From Hydrogenophaga palleronii_A (GTDB taxonomy: Bacteria > Pseudomonadota > Gammaproteobacteria > Burkholderiales > Burkholderiaceae_C), in contig NZ_JAVDWU010000014.1 of assembly GCF_031457455.1 (NCBI RefSeq), positions 41,615-105,614 on the forward strand: DNA of 64,000 bases, read 5' to 3'. The translations under genes and the position numbers were made by a program. Positions 34,945 to 44,090 of this stretch are shown here, piece by piece. Below the pieces are notes generated by a model. That model was not told where the DNA came from. It ran no database searches and saw only the letters and a program-made list of their open reading frames with translations. Within the stretch, counting starts at the first letter, position 1. Each line of letters opens with the position of its first letter.

Positions 34945-35415
34945 TCAATGCGTGATGCGCTCGTTGTGCAGCAGTGCGCGACCCAGTTCATTGGGAATGA
35001 AGCACAGCACCTCGCCCGCCGCAGACAAGAGCACGCCGGTGCCGATCACGCTCACGACCACGGCCGTGCCCACGCTGGCTGCCACGCCAGAGGCGGCGCG
35101 CCCACTCAGCTCCACACTGGCCCTTGCGCCGTCGGACGCCCGCTCCAGCACGATCACCGTGCCGCGAACCGACACCTCCACCGTCTTCACCACCAGCACC
35201 GCGCCGCTCACCGCCAGCGCCACCGGCAGCGCGCTCACCGCCGCCGCACCGGCAACGGCACTGCCCCCCACCGCAGAGGCCGTCCCCACCACCGAGGCCA
35301 CCGGCAAGGCAGACAGCACCAGCGAAGCCTCGCTCTGCGCGCGCGCCGGGCCGGCGGCCAGGGCCAGCGCCAGGCTGGCGGCGAGAAGGGTGTTCTTCAA
35401 GAAAGACTTGTTCAT
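34945..35415 (-). CDS. Small exported Ala/Val/Gly-rich protein
   Basis: 156 residues from ATG 35415 (TGGAG upstream). A clear signal peptide ends at ARAQ (about residue 27). The rest is rich in Ala, Val, Gly and Ser with two hydrophobic segments (about 45-75 and 110-135) that could span or associate with a membrane. It is 15 bases upstream of the DUF2145 gene and likely co-expressed. No family recognised. Confidence 0.7.
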   Translation of the reverse strand: MNKSFLKNTLLAASLALALAAGPARAQSEASLVLSALPVASVVGTASAVGGSAVAGAAAVSALPVALAVSGAVLVVKTVEVSVRGTVIVLERASDGARASVELSGRAASGVAASVGTAVVVSVIGTGVLLSAAGEVLCFIPNELGRALLHNERITH

Positions 35416-35526
35416 TTCATTGCTCCAGAAACAGGGAATGTGTGGGATCGCCCGCAGGCCACCCGCCTCACCGGGCTTTGCGCCCGTGTCACCAAGGGAA
35501 ACCACGAGGGGAAAACCGAAGCAGCG

Positions 35527-36012
35527 TTAGTCGGTCACGTGCTCGGTCAGCGCCTGCTGGCGTCCCATCAAATGGGCTTCGGCCAGGTCCGCCTCGTGGC
35601 GATCGCGCAGCGTCTTGGCCAGCGTGAACGCAGACGTCACCAGGTACAACCAGCTCACGCCCAGGTAGGCTTTGTAGGTCTCGTCGATCTCCATTCGCAC
35701 CAAGCCCCAGAGCGTGAGCCCCATCGCCACCGCAAAACCGCCCCAGACCACAAACCGCCACATCGGCGTCTCCGGCTCACCCGCCAGGCTGGCCTTTTGC
35801 GTGTCGCGCACCGCCTTGGACAGCACGAACACCGTGGACAAGCAGAACACATAGCCCATCACCATGAATGCCCGGTCCAGCGCCTGCCCGGGCAGATAAG
35901 CCAGCCCGGTGCCACAGAGAAAAACCGCCAGTCCAAACGACACCCAGACCTGGAGTCCCCAGGCGCGGGTGTCGCGATTCACGATGAGAGGAGAGCGTTT
36001 GCTGATTGCCAT
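35527..36012 (-). CDS. YiaA/YiaB-like inner-membrane protein
   Basis: 161 residues from ATG 36012 (GAGG upstream). Four hydrophobic segments in two pairs (about 22-40, 47-65, 86-105, 117-135), the duplicated two-helix layout of YiaA/B proteins, with DTRAWGLQVWVSFGLAVFLCG and AYLGVSWLYLVTSAFTLAKTLRD. Function unknown; stress association in the family is not well established. Monocistronic or first of a group with the secreted pair downstream (gap 111 bases). Confidence 0.75.
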   Translation of the reverse strand: MAISKRSPLIVNRDTRAWGLQVWVSFGLAVFLCGTGLAYLPGQALDRAFMVMGYVFCLSTVFVLSKAVRDTQKASLAGEPETPMWRFVVWGGFAVAMGLTLWGLVRMEIDETYKAYLGVSWLYLVTSAFTLAKTLRDRHEADLAEAHLMGRQQALTEHVTD

Positions 36013-36285
36013 GTAAACCTCAGTGGGTTGTTGAACATGGCGCGGATGGTGGGGGAGCGACCAGCTTTCAAGCACCGATTTATCGACTGGAATCAAAAAA
36101 TCCATCCATCGGGCTCATATTTCGATACTCATCGACCGAAAGTAGGCCGTTCGGGCCTCTTGGTGGGTGCTGTTTTACGGACGAGGCGATATCACCTTGA
36201 ACCATCCAAAAAACCCCTTAATCACACGAAAATACAGATAAAAAGATGCCTACTACAGGCCTATTATTGATAGACTTTCGTGCAA

Positions 36286-37626
36286 ATGGACAATATCTGC
36301 ACCCTCCAGCTTCACGCACAAGGCGCCTGGCACGACATGGCCAGCGTGCGCCTGCATGGCCAGGAAAACGAAGGTTGGAGGGCAAAGACCTATTCGGGCT
36401 ATGCGGTCGAGTGGGCGTTTGAACACGGCGGCGCTTCCGACGCGCACGCTCTATGCGCCCGATGGCCTGTGGGCCTTGAGCCTTTGCAGGTGCCGCACTG
36501 GCCGGTGTTCCTCATTGACATGTTGCCGCAGGGTTTTGGCAGACAAGAGCTGTTGCGCCGCATCGGTCAATCGCCGAATACAGGCGAGTTGGTCGACTGG
36601 AAGCTGCTGCTGGCCGGGGCGGGCAACCCCATCGGCCACCTGCGGGTGAAAGAAGCCGCCGAGTGGCTCGGCGCCAACGCTGGCGCCGTGCACGGCTTCA
36701 CCGATGAAGAAGTGGCGCAGCGCGGTGATGCATTTGCCGAGCACCTGGCCTCGCATGGCCTGTTTGTGGCCGGCTCGTCTGGCGTTCAGGGCGAGTGGCC
36801 CAAGGTGTTGCTGACGCGGGCGGACGACGGACTGCTGTACCTGGACCACACGTTGCCAGACAAGCGTGCGGTGCAGCACTACATCGTCAAGTTCGGGCGC
36901 GGCACAGATCAGCAACTGGCCAGCATCCTCCGGCACGAGGCCCCCTACATGGGCATTGCCCAACAGTTAGGACTGCGGGTGCATGCCCCTCTGGTGCTGC
37001 GCGAGCGCGCCCTTTTTATCCCCCGGTTTGACCGCCAGATCGATCGCCGCAACCACGCCAGCACGGTGACTCGCCTTGCACAGGAAAGCATCGCTACTCT
37101 CACAGGCATGCCCGGTTTCGATGCCGTGCCCAGCCACGACCAGGTCTGCCTGGAACTGATGCGGCACTGCACAGACCCGCAAAGCGAGGTACTGGAATAC
37201 CTCAAACGCGATGTGGCCAACCTGGCCTTGGGCAACAAAGACAACCACGCCCGCAACACCGCCGTGCAGCGCGACTTCAACGGCCACATCGCCCTCACCC
37301 CGCTGTACGACTTTGCCCCCATGGTCTTGCATCCGGACGGCATCGCGCGGCGCATTCGCTGGAAAGACAACGACGGCGGTCAGCCCGACTGGGGTCGCGT
37401 GCTCGACCGTGTCTGCGAGCTGAGCGCGCAGGAGCAAAAGGAACGCAGAAAGAAGGGGCCCGGGCCGGTGCAACGCGCACCCCTGGTCGAAGGACTGAAA
37501 GCCATGGCGCCAGCGCTGGCGCGCATCGCCACCGAAGGCGAAGCCATGGGCCTGGACCCAGCGCTTCTCCAGCTCCTGCGCCCCGGCATCCTGGCCCTCG
37601 CGCAAAAACTCGCCACACTGGCCTGA
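36286..37626 (+). CDS. hipA: HipA-family serine/threonine kinase toxin (module 1)
   Basis: 446 residues. Phosphorylates a cellular target (glutamyl-tRNA synthetase for E. coli HipA) to stop translation. P-loop-like VAGSSGVQGEWPKVLL; catalytic loop NLALGNKDNHARN (about 312-324); metal-binding LYDFAPM (about 339). ATG at 36286 is preferred to the GTG at 36280. It is followed after 5 bases by the antitoxin gene, the reverse of the usual hipB-hipA order. The upstream 270 bases are AT-rich and should hold the promoter. Target here is unknown. Confidence 0.88.
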   Translation: MDNICTLQLHAQGAWHDMASVRLHGQENEGWRAKTYSGYAVEWAFEHGGASDAHALCARWPVGLEPLQVPHWPVFLIDMLPQGFGRQELLRRIGQSPNTGELVDWKLLLAGAGNPIGHLRVKEAAEWLGANAGAVHGFTDEEVAQRGDAFAEHLASHGLFVAGSSGVQGEWPKVLLTRADDGLLYLDHTLPDKRAVQHYIVKFGRGTDQQLASILRHEAPYMGIAQQLGLRVHAPLVLRERALFIPRFDRQIDRRNHASTVTRLAQESIATLTGMPGFDAVPSHDQVCLELMRHCTDPQSEVLEYLKRDVANLALGNKDNHARNTAVQRDFNGHIALTPLYDFAPMVLHPDGIARRIRWKDNDGGQPDWGRVLDRVCELSAQEQKERRKKGPGPVQRAPLVEGLKAMAPALARIATEGEAMGLDPALLQLLRPGILALAQKLATLA

Positions 37627-37631
37627 ACACC

Positions 37632-37973
37632 ATGGACAAGCGCTACAACACCCTCACGGTTGCGCAGCAACTGGACCTGAGAAAGCAGGCCGTGGAGGAC
37701 GTGCTCGCACACCCGGAATGGTCGCTACCACAAGCCGTGCGACACCTGAAAAAGACCATGCGCCTGACCACCGCCGAAATGGCCAAACTCTCCGGCATCG
37801 CCTACCGCACCATGCAGGACATCGAACAAGAGCGCAGCGAAGGCAGCGTGCAAACCATGAGCCGCATCTTCGGCATGCTGGGGCTCAAGCTCAGTGTGGC
37901 GCGGGCGGAGCGGGAGCTGGGAGCAGGCTCTTTTGAAGAGGTTGCGGACATGCACGAACAACACCAGCCATAG
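37632..37973 (+). CDS. hipB: HTH antitoxin, HipB-like (module 1)
   Basis: 113 residues with an XRE-type HTH in the middle (about 42-95: LTTAEMAKLSGIAYRTMQDIEQ, MLGLKLSVA). It should bind and neutralise the kinase and repress the operon. N-terminal 40 residues are helical and absent from classical HipB, so the antitoxin may contact the toxin differently. It lies downstream of its toxin with a 5-base gap. Confidence 0.82.
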   Translation: MDKRYNTLTVAQQLDLRKQAVEDVLAHPEWSLPQAVRHLKKTMRLTTAEMAKLSGIAYRTMQDIEQERSEGSVQTMSRIFGMLGLKLSVARAERELGAGSFEEVADMHEQHQP

Positions 37974-38087
37974 CACCCAGCCCCGCAGTGCGCAGCACGG
38001 AGGGCAGTCCAGTCAGCGAAGACCCGCAGGCCCTCTTGCGGGAAATTGCTGACGACGCCGACCGAATCGCGCGGCACACTGCAGAGC

Positions 38088-39041
38088 ATGACCACCCCCA
38101 TCGAACCGCGCCGCTGGAGCACCGACGCCGTGCCCGCGCAGCAGCGCCTGGACTACTGGGTGGGTGCCATCACCGAAGGTTTTCTGGCCATGGACGCCAG
38201 CGGCAGCCGCCAGGACTTTTTTGGCGAGTTGCGCTGCGCACCGCTGGGCAGCGTGGGCGTGAACTGGGTGCAGGCTGCGCCCCAGCAGGTGTGGCGCACA
38301 CCCAGGGGCATTGCCCGCGGCCGCGGCGAACAGTTCTTCTATTTGCTGGGCAACATGGAAGCGCCCTGGACGGTCGCTCAAGACGGGCGGGAAGCCTTGA
38401 TGCGCCCGGGGGCGTTCGCGCTGGTGGACTCGCGCCGGCCCTATCGATTTGGCTTCGACCGTGGCCCGACCACGGTGTCACTGGAACTGCCGCTGAACTG
38501 GGTGACCCACTGGCTGGCCGAGCCAGAGATGCACACCGCCCGGCCCTTCTGCCCTGATGCGCCCGGATGGGGCGCCGCGCTGGTCGCGTTTGCACGCGAG
38601 TGGCGCCCCGACATGGCCAGCGCACCGCCTTTGCCAGCCCAGCTTCTGGAAGATCAGCTGGGTGCACTGCTGTCGCTGGCTTGCCCGTCGCAGGTGCCCC
38701 ACCGTGCAGCGACATCGGCAGCCTTGGTGAATCGGGCGCGAACGGTGCTGCGCGAGCGGCTGGCTGAGCCCGGCCTGACGGCCACCGACGTGGCGGCCTG
38801 CCTGGGCTGCTCGGTGCGCAGCCTGCACCGCGCCATGGGCAGCGCGGGAACCACGTTCGCGCAAACCCTGATGGCCGAACGCATGACCACCGCCCGGCTG
38901 ATGCTGGCCAACCCCGCCCTGCGGCAGGTGAGCGCGGCCGAAATTGGCCGCCGCGTGGGCCTGCTGGACCCATCGCACTTCAGTCGCACCTGCCGGCGCC
39001 TGCTCGGTCACACACCGTCTGCCCTGCGCGACCAGCGCTGA
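38088..39041 (+). CDS. AraC-family transcriptional regulator
   Basis: 317 residues. An N-terminal cupin-like AraC_binding_2 region (about 20-190) is followed by the C-terminal two-HTH AraC domain (about 225-315: LTATDVAACLGCSVRSLHRAM, VSAAEIGRRVGLLDPSHFSR). ATG at 38088 gives MTTPIEPRRW and is preferred over the upstream 38046. It precedes an alpha/beta hydrolase gene by 162 bases on the same strand and may control it. Confidence 0.87.
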   Translation: MTTPIEPRRWSTDAVPAQQRLDYWVGAITEGFLAMDASGSRQDFFGELRCAPLGSVGVNWVQAAPQQVWRTPRGIARGRGEQFFYLLGNMEAPWTVAQDGREALMRPGAFALVDSRRPYRFGFDRGPTTVSLELPLNWVTHWLAEPEMHTARPFCPDAPGWGAALVAFAREWRPDMASAPPLPAQLLEDQLGALLSLACPSQVPHRAATSAALVNRARTVLRERLAEPGLTATDVAACLGCSVRSLHRAMGSAGTTFAQTLMAERMTTARLMLANPALRQVSAAEIGRRVGLLDPSHFSRTCRRLLGHTPSALRDQR

Positions 39042-39203
39042 ACGCTTCGCGTGAGCTTGAAGCAGGCCACCCCTGGCACGCAGCGGCCAGCGGGTTGGCG
39101 CACAGCGGCCAACTGAGCGTCGGCGCCCTTCGCACAATCTCTGCCAGCCGGTTCACGCTTGATCCAGGCGCTCACACCTCAATGAAGAGAGAAGGAGAAC
39201 ACC

Positions 39204-39935
39204 ATGTCCAAAAACACCTATGTTCTGGTTCACGGCGCGTGGCACACCGGCGCCGAGCTGGAAGCCACGGCCGATCAGCTTCGAGCACGCGGCCACACCG
39301 TGCACTGCCCCACGCTGGCGGGCAACCGCCCTGAAGATGACCGCGCCACCACTGGGCTGGAAGACGCGGCGCAGTCGCTGGCAGCGTTTCTGGATCAACA
39401 CGGGCTGGAGCAGGTGCGCCTGGTGGGCCACAGCTACGGCGGCATGGTGATCTCGCGCGTGGCCGACCTGCGCCCGCAGCGCCTGGCCCGGCTGGTGTAC
39501 GTCAACGCCTTTGTGCCGCAACCCGGCGAGTGCCTGAACGATCTGGTACCGCCCCACTACACGGCCCTGTTCGACAACATCGCCGCAGAAACGGGCGGCG
39601 GCGTGATGCTGCCGTTCCCGATCTGGCGCGAGGCCTTCATCAACGATGCAGACCTCGCGCTGGCCACCGAAGCCTTCGGAAAGCTCAACACCCACCCGTA
39701 CAAGACCTTCCAGGACCCGATCACCCTCAGCCAGCCCATGGCAGCCTGCCCACTGCCCAAGAGCTATGTGAACTGCCGCATGGACGCCGCCCTGCCGCAC
39801 AGCCTGGGCTGGCACCCGCGTCTGTCCGAGCGGCTGGGGCTGTTCCGGCACGTGGAATGCAGTGGCAGCCACGAGGTCTGGTTCACCGACCCGGCTGCGC
39901 TGGCCGCGGCTATTGAGCAGGCTGGGCGGGACTGA
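39204..39935 (+). CDS. Alpha/beta hydrolase, esterase-like
   Basis: 243 residues, cytosolic. Core features are the oxyanion region YVLVHGAWHTG, nucleophile elbow GHSYGG and the C-terminal His in CSGSHEVWF. The small size and the layout resemble plant methylesterase/hydroxynitrile-lyase-like and bacterial pyrethroid/salicylate-type esterases. A strong GAAGGAG precedes the ATG. Natural substrate unknown; the AraC gene upstream suggests inducible use. Confidence 0.88.
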   Translation: MSKNTYVLVHGAWHTGAELEATADQLRARGHTVHCPTLAGNRPEDDRATTGLEDAAQSLAAFLDQHGLEQVRLVGHSYGGMVISRVADLRPQRLARLVYVNAFVPQPGECLNDLVPPHYTALFDNIAAETGGGVMLPFPIWREAFINDADLALATEAFGKLNTHPYKTFQDPITLSQPMAACPLPKSYVNCRMDAALPHSLGWHPRLSERLGLFRHVECSGSHEVWFTDPAALAAAIEQAGRD

Positions 39936-40540
39936 GGTCAGCAGCGATTGGCAGCGCGGGGTTGCATCCTCTGTCAGGTCAACCCGGGGATTCAACGCAT
40001 CAAAGAGCCAACGTCTGAGGCTCCGCCACAAAGCCCAGTGCCGTGAAGAGACTGGGCAAGTCACCGTGGATGCACGCCCGAATGGAGTTGTTCAGCATTG
40101 CCTTTGACAGGCTGCCCGCGCCAGCACGTCGGTCTTGGCACCGCGCTTGTCCGTTTTGCTTCAACTACCGTTCTGCAGCGATTGGAGCCGTTCGCTGGCT
40201 GCGGGTGCACACTTGCTCACTGGCGCCAAGCAGTCATCGGGCCTCGTCGCGCGCGAAGTCTTTAATGTTGGCTGTATGGGGTACAGCGGACATCGGGATC
40301 CTTCAACCCAGATGGCGCTGCGCGACTGACCGCTTCCCCATCAGTTGGACTGGCGGTGTCGACCCATCAGCGACATCCAAGGCCTCGATTTCGTCACCCC
40401 GAAGCCGCCGATCCGACCAGGGCAACACACTCGAAGGTGGTCCCTCGGCGGAGGGCACGAATCGGTCGGCGGTCCTCAGGGAGATTGATGCGCGCAGTAC
40501 GGCTTGAGGCCGTGCGGGCTCACCTCACCGGGAGCCCATC
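39936..40540. other. Gene-poor junction before transposase remnant
   Basis: About 600 bases with short frames on both strands, none with a ribosome site, a family motif or good composition. It marks the left border of the accessory island and probably contains decayed mobile-element sequence. No attachment site or tRNA gene was recognised. Confidence 0.5.
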
Positions 40541-40777
40541 CTGAACGCCACCGGCCGGCAGTCCCAGCAGGCGCCGGGCGGCGCCCCGCTCCGCTCCGCT
40601 CCACTACGCTACGAACACCACCGCCCCGAGCAGACCACCCTGTACTGCCTGGTGCAGCAGTATGCGGCCAGCTTCATTGCCCACATCTTGGCCAGCACCG
40701 GCGCCGAGCTGCCTCGATTTGTCAAGGACGAGTTCGATGCCTTCCTCAAGTGCGGCATCCTGGCCCACGGCTTCCGG
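40541..40777 (+). pseudogene. IS91-family transposase N-terminal remnant
   Basis: From a CTG (probably a mutated start) the frame reads NATGRQSQQAPGG, then YEHHRPEQTTLYCLVQQYA, TGAELPRFVKDEFDAFLKCG and ILAHGF, which is the start of IS91-type transposases with a zinc-binding domain. Similarity ends where the first zinc Cys should appear. It is cut by the next fragment and cannot be functional. Confidence 0.75.
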
Positions 40778-41198
40778 CGACGTCATTTGTCCGCGTCGGC
40801 CGGACTTTTTCCATTTGAAGTTCTGGCCCTGCGCTCCATGCAATGCCTACGTCGGCTGCCACCCGCCGGGCAACGGCGATGGCACAAAGCCCTTGGGCAG
40901 GCTGGCGGACGAGGAGTTGCGTCGGCTCAAGAAAGCATGGCGACGCCTACTACTTGCTGAGCAGGCTACCGGCATTCCGCTCAAGCGCTGCCACGTAGGC
41001 ATGATGAACGGGACCGAGTGCGAGCTCGTCCGCTGCACCATCATGGAGGCAGAGCTGGACGGCACGCTGCCGGTTAAGCTCCTGGCGCCTCAAGGCGAAG
41101 CAACCGCGAACGTGATGGATGAGTGCGTTCGCAAAGAAGCTGGGGCGCCGGTAGGCATCCCATCAACACACAAAGCACCTGCAAGGGTAAATCCCTAG
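40776..41198 (+). pseudogene. Partial zinc-finger (DUF3268-like) protein gene
   Basis: The frame continues directly from the transposase break in another phase: it contains CAPCNAYVGCHPPG, KPLGRLADEELRRLKKAW and CHVGMMNGTEC, a pattern of small zinc-finger proteins common in plasmids and islands. The N-terminal CPYCG-like half appears damaged and there is no proper start, so it is read as a broken gene fused to the IS remnant. Confidence 0.5.
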
Positions 41199-41259
41199 GT
41201 TGAACCCTTTCGGCTTTCATACTCAACTGACAGAATTGCCCGCACAGGAGGGCATGGTC

Positions 41260-43275
41260 ATGAAGCGACTGCAGGTCGCGCTTTGCGCGATTTTTGTTCT
41301 TGGCGTTCTTGGGGCATGCAAAAAGGACGAAGATTCGGCACGGGCGGCGGCATCAGCCTCTGGAACAACTCCGAAGACACCGGGCGAGCAAGCCCAAGAT
41401 GCAAAGGCCAGGCCACTTCTCCCTCCCGCAAACTATCCATACCCCAAGGGTGGCGTGACCATTGGGCAAGGGTGGGACACCTACAACGATGCGGGCACCT
41501 CTGCCACATGCGTCCAGGTGGCTGCGATGCCGTTGGAGACCGCGACGTATGCCTCTAACGTGAAACTGGCCCAGAGCAGTGTCAGCACACTCAAGGAGCA
41601 GACCCTGGCCATAAAGGCTTCGTTCAAGGGGACTGGCACGAAGTCTTCGGGCTCTCTCGACCAAGAGAAGTCTCGGCAACTCAACGTCGATGCTCTCAAC
41701 TACCTTTTCACATTTGAGGCAGAGAACGGAAGCACATTCGCAGTGCCTCTTGGTGTGTATGAACAAAATGTGATTGAGCCTGCGCGCTTTGCGCATGCAT
41801 TGAAACAGACGGCCGCCCAAGCCCCAGGAGTTGCGCCGCAGGCCACCCAGACTTCGCCGTCGCTTTCACATCAAATCAGATTCACTCCCGAGGCTGAGGC
41901 CCTTCTCAGAGCGAAGGCCTTCAAGGCTTTCAGCGCCAAGTGTGGCGAAGGCTTTGTGGCCAGCATTCACCGGGGCGCCAAGGTCGAAGTCGTTTTGACA
42001 CTTTCCAGCACGTCGACCGTCGAAAAGGACAAGCTAACGGTAGCTCTGAGTGGCTCCGGATACGGCGTGAGCGCGAGCTTGAGGTCCTCTACCGTCTCCA
42101 ATAAGCAGGTGGAGTTGAACAACGTCGGCTTCAGGACCTTCCAGGAAGGCGGGATACCTTTCTCGCCCTCTTTGGTAGCCCCCAAGCCTGCCGGGAAACA
42201 GGCCGACATCGTCGACTTCACAAAGCTCCAACCGGAGGCTTCGACTCTCCTGCAAAACCCGACCGCCTATCGCGTTTTGGTTGTGCCATATGAGAACCTC
42301 GACCCAAGTCTCAAGGGCAATCTGCCCACCCCGCTGCAGCTGATGTCTGTAGCCAAGTACTACGTCGCCCTGAAGGACGTCTACAACTTGGTCGACAACA
42401 TCATCGAAGATTCCCGTCGAAAGGCCCCTGCGTACGTCAGCACTCAAATTCTCGCTGCATATGGCGGCGTGCCGCGCCTCGTAAGTCTCAAAGACCAGAT
42501 TCAATTTGACCTTGCAGTCCTTGAGCTTGCGCTCAATTCCTGCGCATCACGCGATTCTGATTGCCTGGTATCTGACTCCTTCGTCAAGGTGACTGCCAAG
42601 ATTCAGCAAAGTGAAGATGCTGCAAGCGCAGCTGCGCGCGAAGCGGCGGCTGAAGCCAAGAAGTTGGATTGGAATTCAGCCATCTCGGCCCTGCCAGCGG
42701 CCGGAAAGATGTCAATCCAGATTGGCGGAATGACACCAAGCGCGACCGTTCCACCGAGTGAAGTTGACAAGGCAAAGGCGGAGTTGCAGAAGCTCTTCGA
42801 AGAGAGACTGGCCAGTGCAGAGGCTGCTCTCGATAAGTTCGCCTCGGAGCACAAATCTCTGCGCGAGGAAATTGCACTTCAACCAGAAAAAGACCTGCCC
42901 GATTCCTTCTACATGCGCTTCTATTGGTACCTCGCTCAGCTGCCACCACCAAAGGAAGTCGAGGCCGACTACATCTCCATTGCAAGTCTTACGATTCCCG
43001 CGGGAAAGTCGTCCACCGACATCATTTCAATTGTGGAGAAGGTTCGCGAAGAAGTGGGCAACGCTACGATGAACGTGCGTCTGCTGCCCTGGAAGCGCTT
43101 CTTCTGCGATGACTTGAAGCACGAGGCCCTGTGCGTCTCTGAGCGCTCGTTAATGTCCCTTGTTGATGCGATGGCCATCAATATCAATGACGTGAAGCTC
43201 GAGGTGCTTCCACCGCTCAAACCCAAGAAAAAGCGTTGCAAGTCCATCGGTGGCTCAGACTGCTGGAGGTTTTAG
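41260..43275 (+). CDS. Large lipoprotein of unknown function
   Basis: 671 residues from ATG 41260 (AGGAGG 8 bases upstream). The signal has lipobox LGAC with Cys20; K-K-D after Cys. Residues about 80-330 contain ATCVQVAAMPLE, then KCGEGFVASIHRGAKVEVVL followed by beta-rich serine/threonine strands; the C-G-x-x-F-V-x-x-I-x-x-G-A pattern recalls pore-forming MACPF-like proteins, but this is a weak eye-match. Residues about 460-580 are a charged helical region and the C-terminus has paired Cys. Less GC-rich than flanking chromosome. The next gene uses a ribosome site inside its last codons. Confidence 0.7.
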   Translation: MKRLQVALCAIFVLGVLGACKKDEDSARAAASASGTTPKTPGEQAQDAKARPLLPPANYPYPKGGVTIGQGWDTYNDAGTSATCVQVAAMPLETATYASNVKLAQSSVSTLKEQTLAIKASFKGTGTKSSGSLDQEKSRQLNVDALNYLFTFEAENGSTFAVPLGVYEQNVIEPARFAHALKQTAAQAPGVAPQATQTSPSLSHQIRFTPEAEALLRAKAFKAFSAKCGEGFVASIHRGAKVEVVLTLSSTSTVEKDKLTVALSGSGYGVSASLRSSTVSNKQVELNNVGFRTFQEGGIPFSPSLVAPKPAGKQADIVDFTKLQPEASTLLQNPTAYRVLVVPYENLDPSLKGNLPTPLQLMSVAKYYVALKDVYNLVDNIIEDSRRKAPAYVSTQILAAYGGVPRLVSLKDQIQFDLAVLELALNSCASRDSDCLVSDSFVKVTAKIQQSEDAASAAAREAAAEAKKLDWNSAISALPAAGKMSIQIGGMTPSATVPPSEVDKAKAELQKLFEERLASAEAALDKFASEHKSLREEIALQPEKDLPDSFYMRFYWYLAQLPPPKEVEADYISIASLTIPAGKSSTDIISIVEKVREEVGNATMNVRLLPWKRFFCDDLKHEALCVSERSLMSLVDAMAININDVKLEVLPPLKPKKKRCKSIGGSDCWRF

Positions 43276-43277
43276 GC

Positions 43278-44090
43278 ATGTTTCGCCGGCTGGCTTTGGT
43301 GGCAGCCCAGTGCGCCATCACGTTGACGATGCCTGTCTCGGCGTTTTGCCAGAACCCCCCATGGAAGCCCACCACAAAAAACGTGGACGCGCTATTTGAT
43401 GTCTCTGATGACGAGCGCAAGAACATGTTGGCGACGGATTGGGATGTCCTCTTCAATCGTCCGGGTTACCAAAAGACGCAGCTGCGCTGCATTGAGTTTC
43501 TTGGATTCTCAGCATGGCTGAAGCCGATGTTTCCCGACGCGCGGCTCGACCGCTCAGTGTGGACGGTGTCGCGAAATTTCGCCTCGGCCAATTTCAAAGG
43601 CGAGCGTCACCACGCGACAACCCCTTTGCGCGCGGACCAAATCAAATACTTTCACAAGCATCTAGATTGGGGCGTGCTGCAGGTCGACGACAGAATCCCG
43701 AGTGGAACCACCAGAGCAATCCTCGACGAGGCAGCAAAGGCCGGCATCGGCCCGTTGGCTGGAGTGGGCCTCGTTGTCATAGGCGGCTTTACCGTGACAG
43801 CGGGTGCCGTTGTTGGCGGTTCGATGACGCTGCTTTCCATCGGCCGAGGCTACCTCATCGACGAATACCAGTCGTCGCAGCGAAAGGCCATCTTGGCCCT
43901 TCGAGAGGACATTGACTCTGAAGCCCACGCCTTCCAGGCCTTCACACGATTTCAAACGGTGGACGGCAGACGCTTTGTGCGCGAACAGTATGGCTTGATG
44001 GCACCCGATGGTCACGTACCGCTCTACACCTGCTATTGGGCTGAGACTGGCATTTCGAATGGCACTGCACCGTCAGCGAGGATGCCCTGA
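43278..44090 (+). CDS. Exported/membrane protein coupled to the large lipoprotein
   Basis: 270 residues from ATG 43278; its GGAGG lies within the last codons of the lipoprotein gene, 2 bases apart, so translation is coupled. Signal peptide to about residue 26 (VSAFCQ). The middle holds two adjacent hydrophobic Gly-rich segments (about 150-190: AGIGPLAGVGLVVIGGF, AGAVVGGSMTLLSIG) that could insert as a hairpin. C-terminus ends with paired Cys-containing YTCYW. No family recognised; probably works with the lipoprotein at the envelope. Confidence 0.65.
   Translation: MFRRLALVAAQCAITLTMPVSAFCQNPPWKPTTKNVDALFDVSDDERKNMLATDWDVLFNRPGYQKTQLRCIEFLGFSAWLKPMFPDARLDRSVWTVSRNFASANFKGERHHATTPLRADQIKYFHKHLDWGVLQVDDRIPSGTTRAILDEAAKAGIGPLAGVGLVVIGGFTVTAGAVVGGSMTLLSIGRGYLIDEYQSSQRKAILALREDIDSEAHAFQAFTRFQTVDGRRFVREQYGLMAPDGHVPLYTCYWAETGISNGTAPSARMP

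Noticed and set aside
40043..40507. 154-codon frame in the gap before the IS91 remnant
   Set aside because: No ribosome site, unusual composition (Ser, Arg, Cys rich) and no motif; overlapping frames of similar length exist in other phases.
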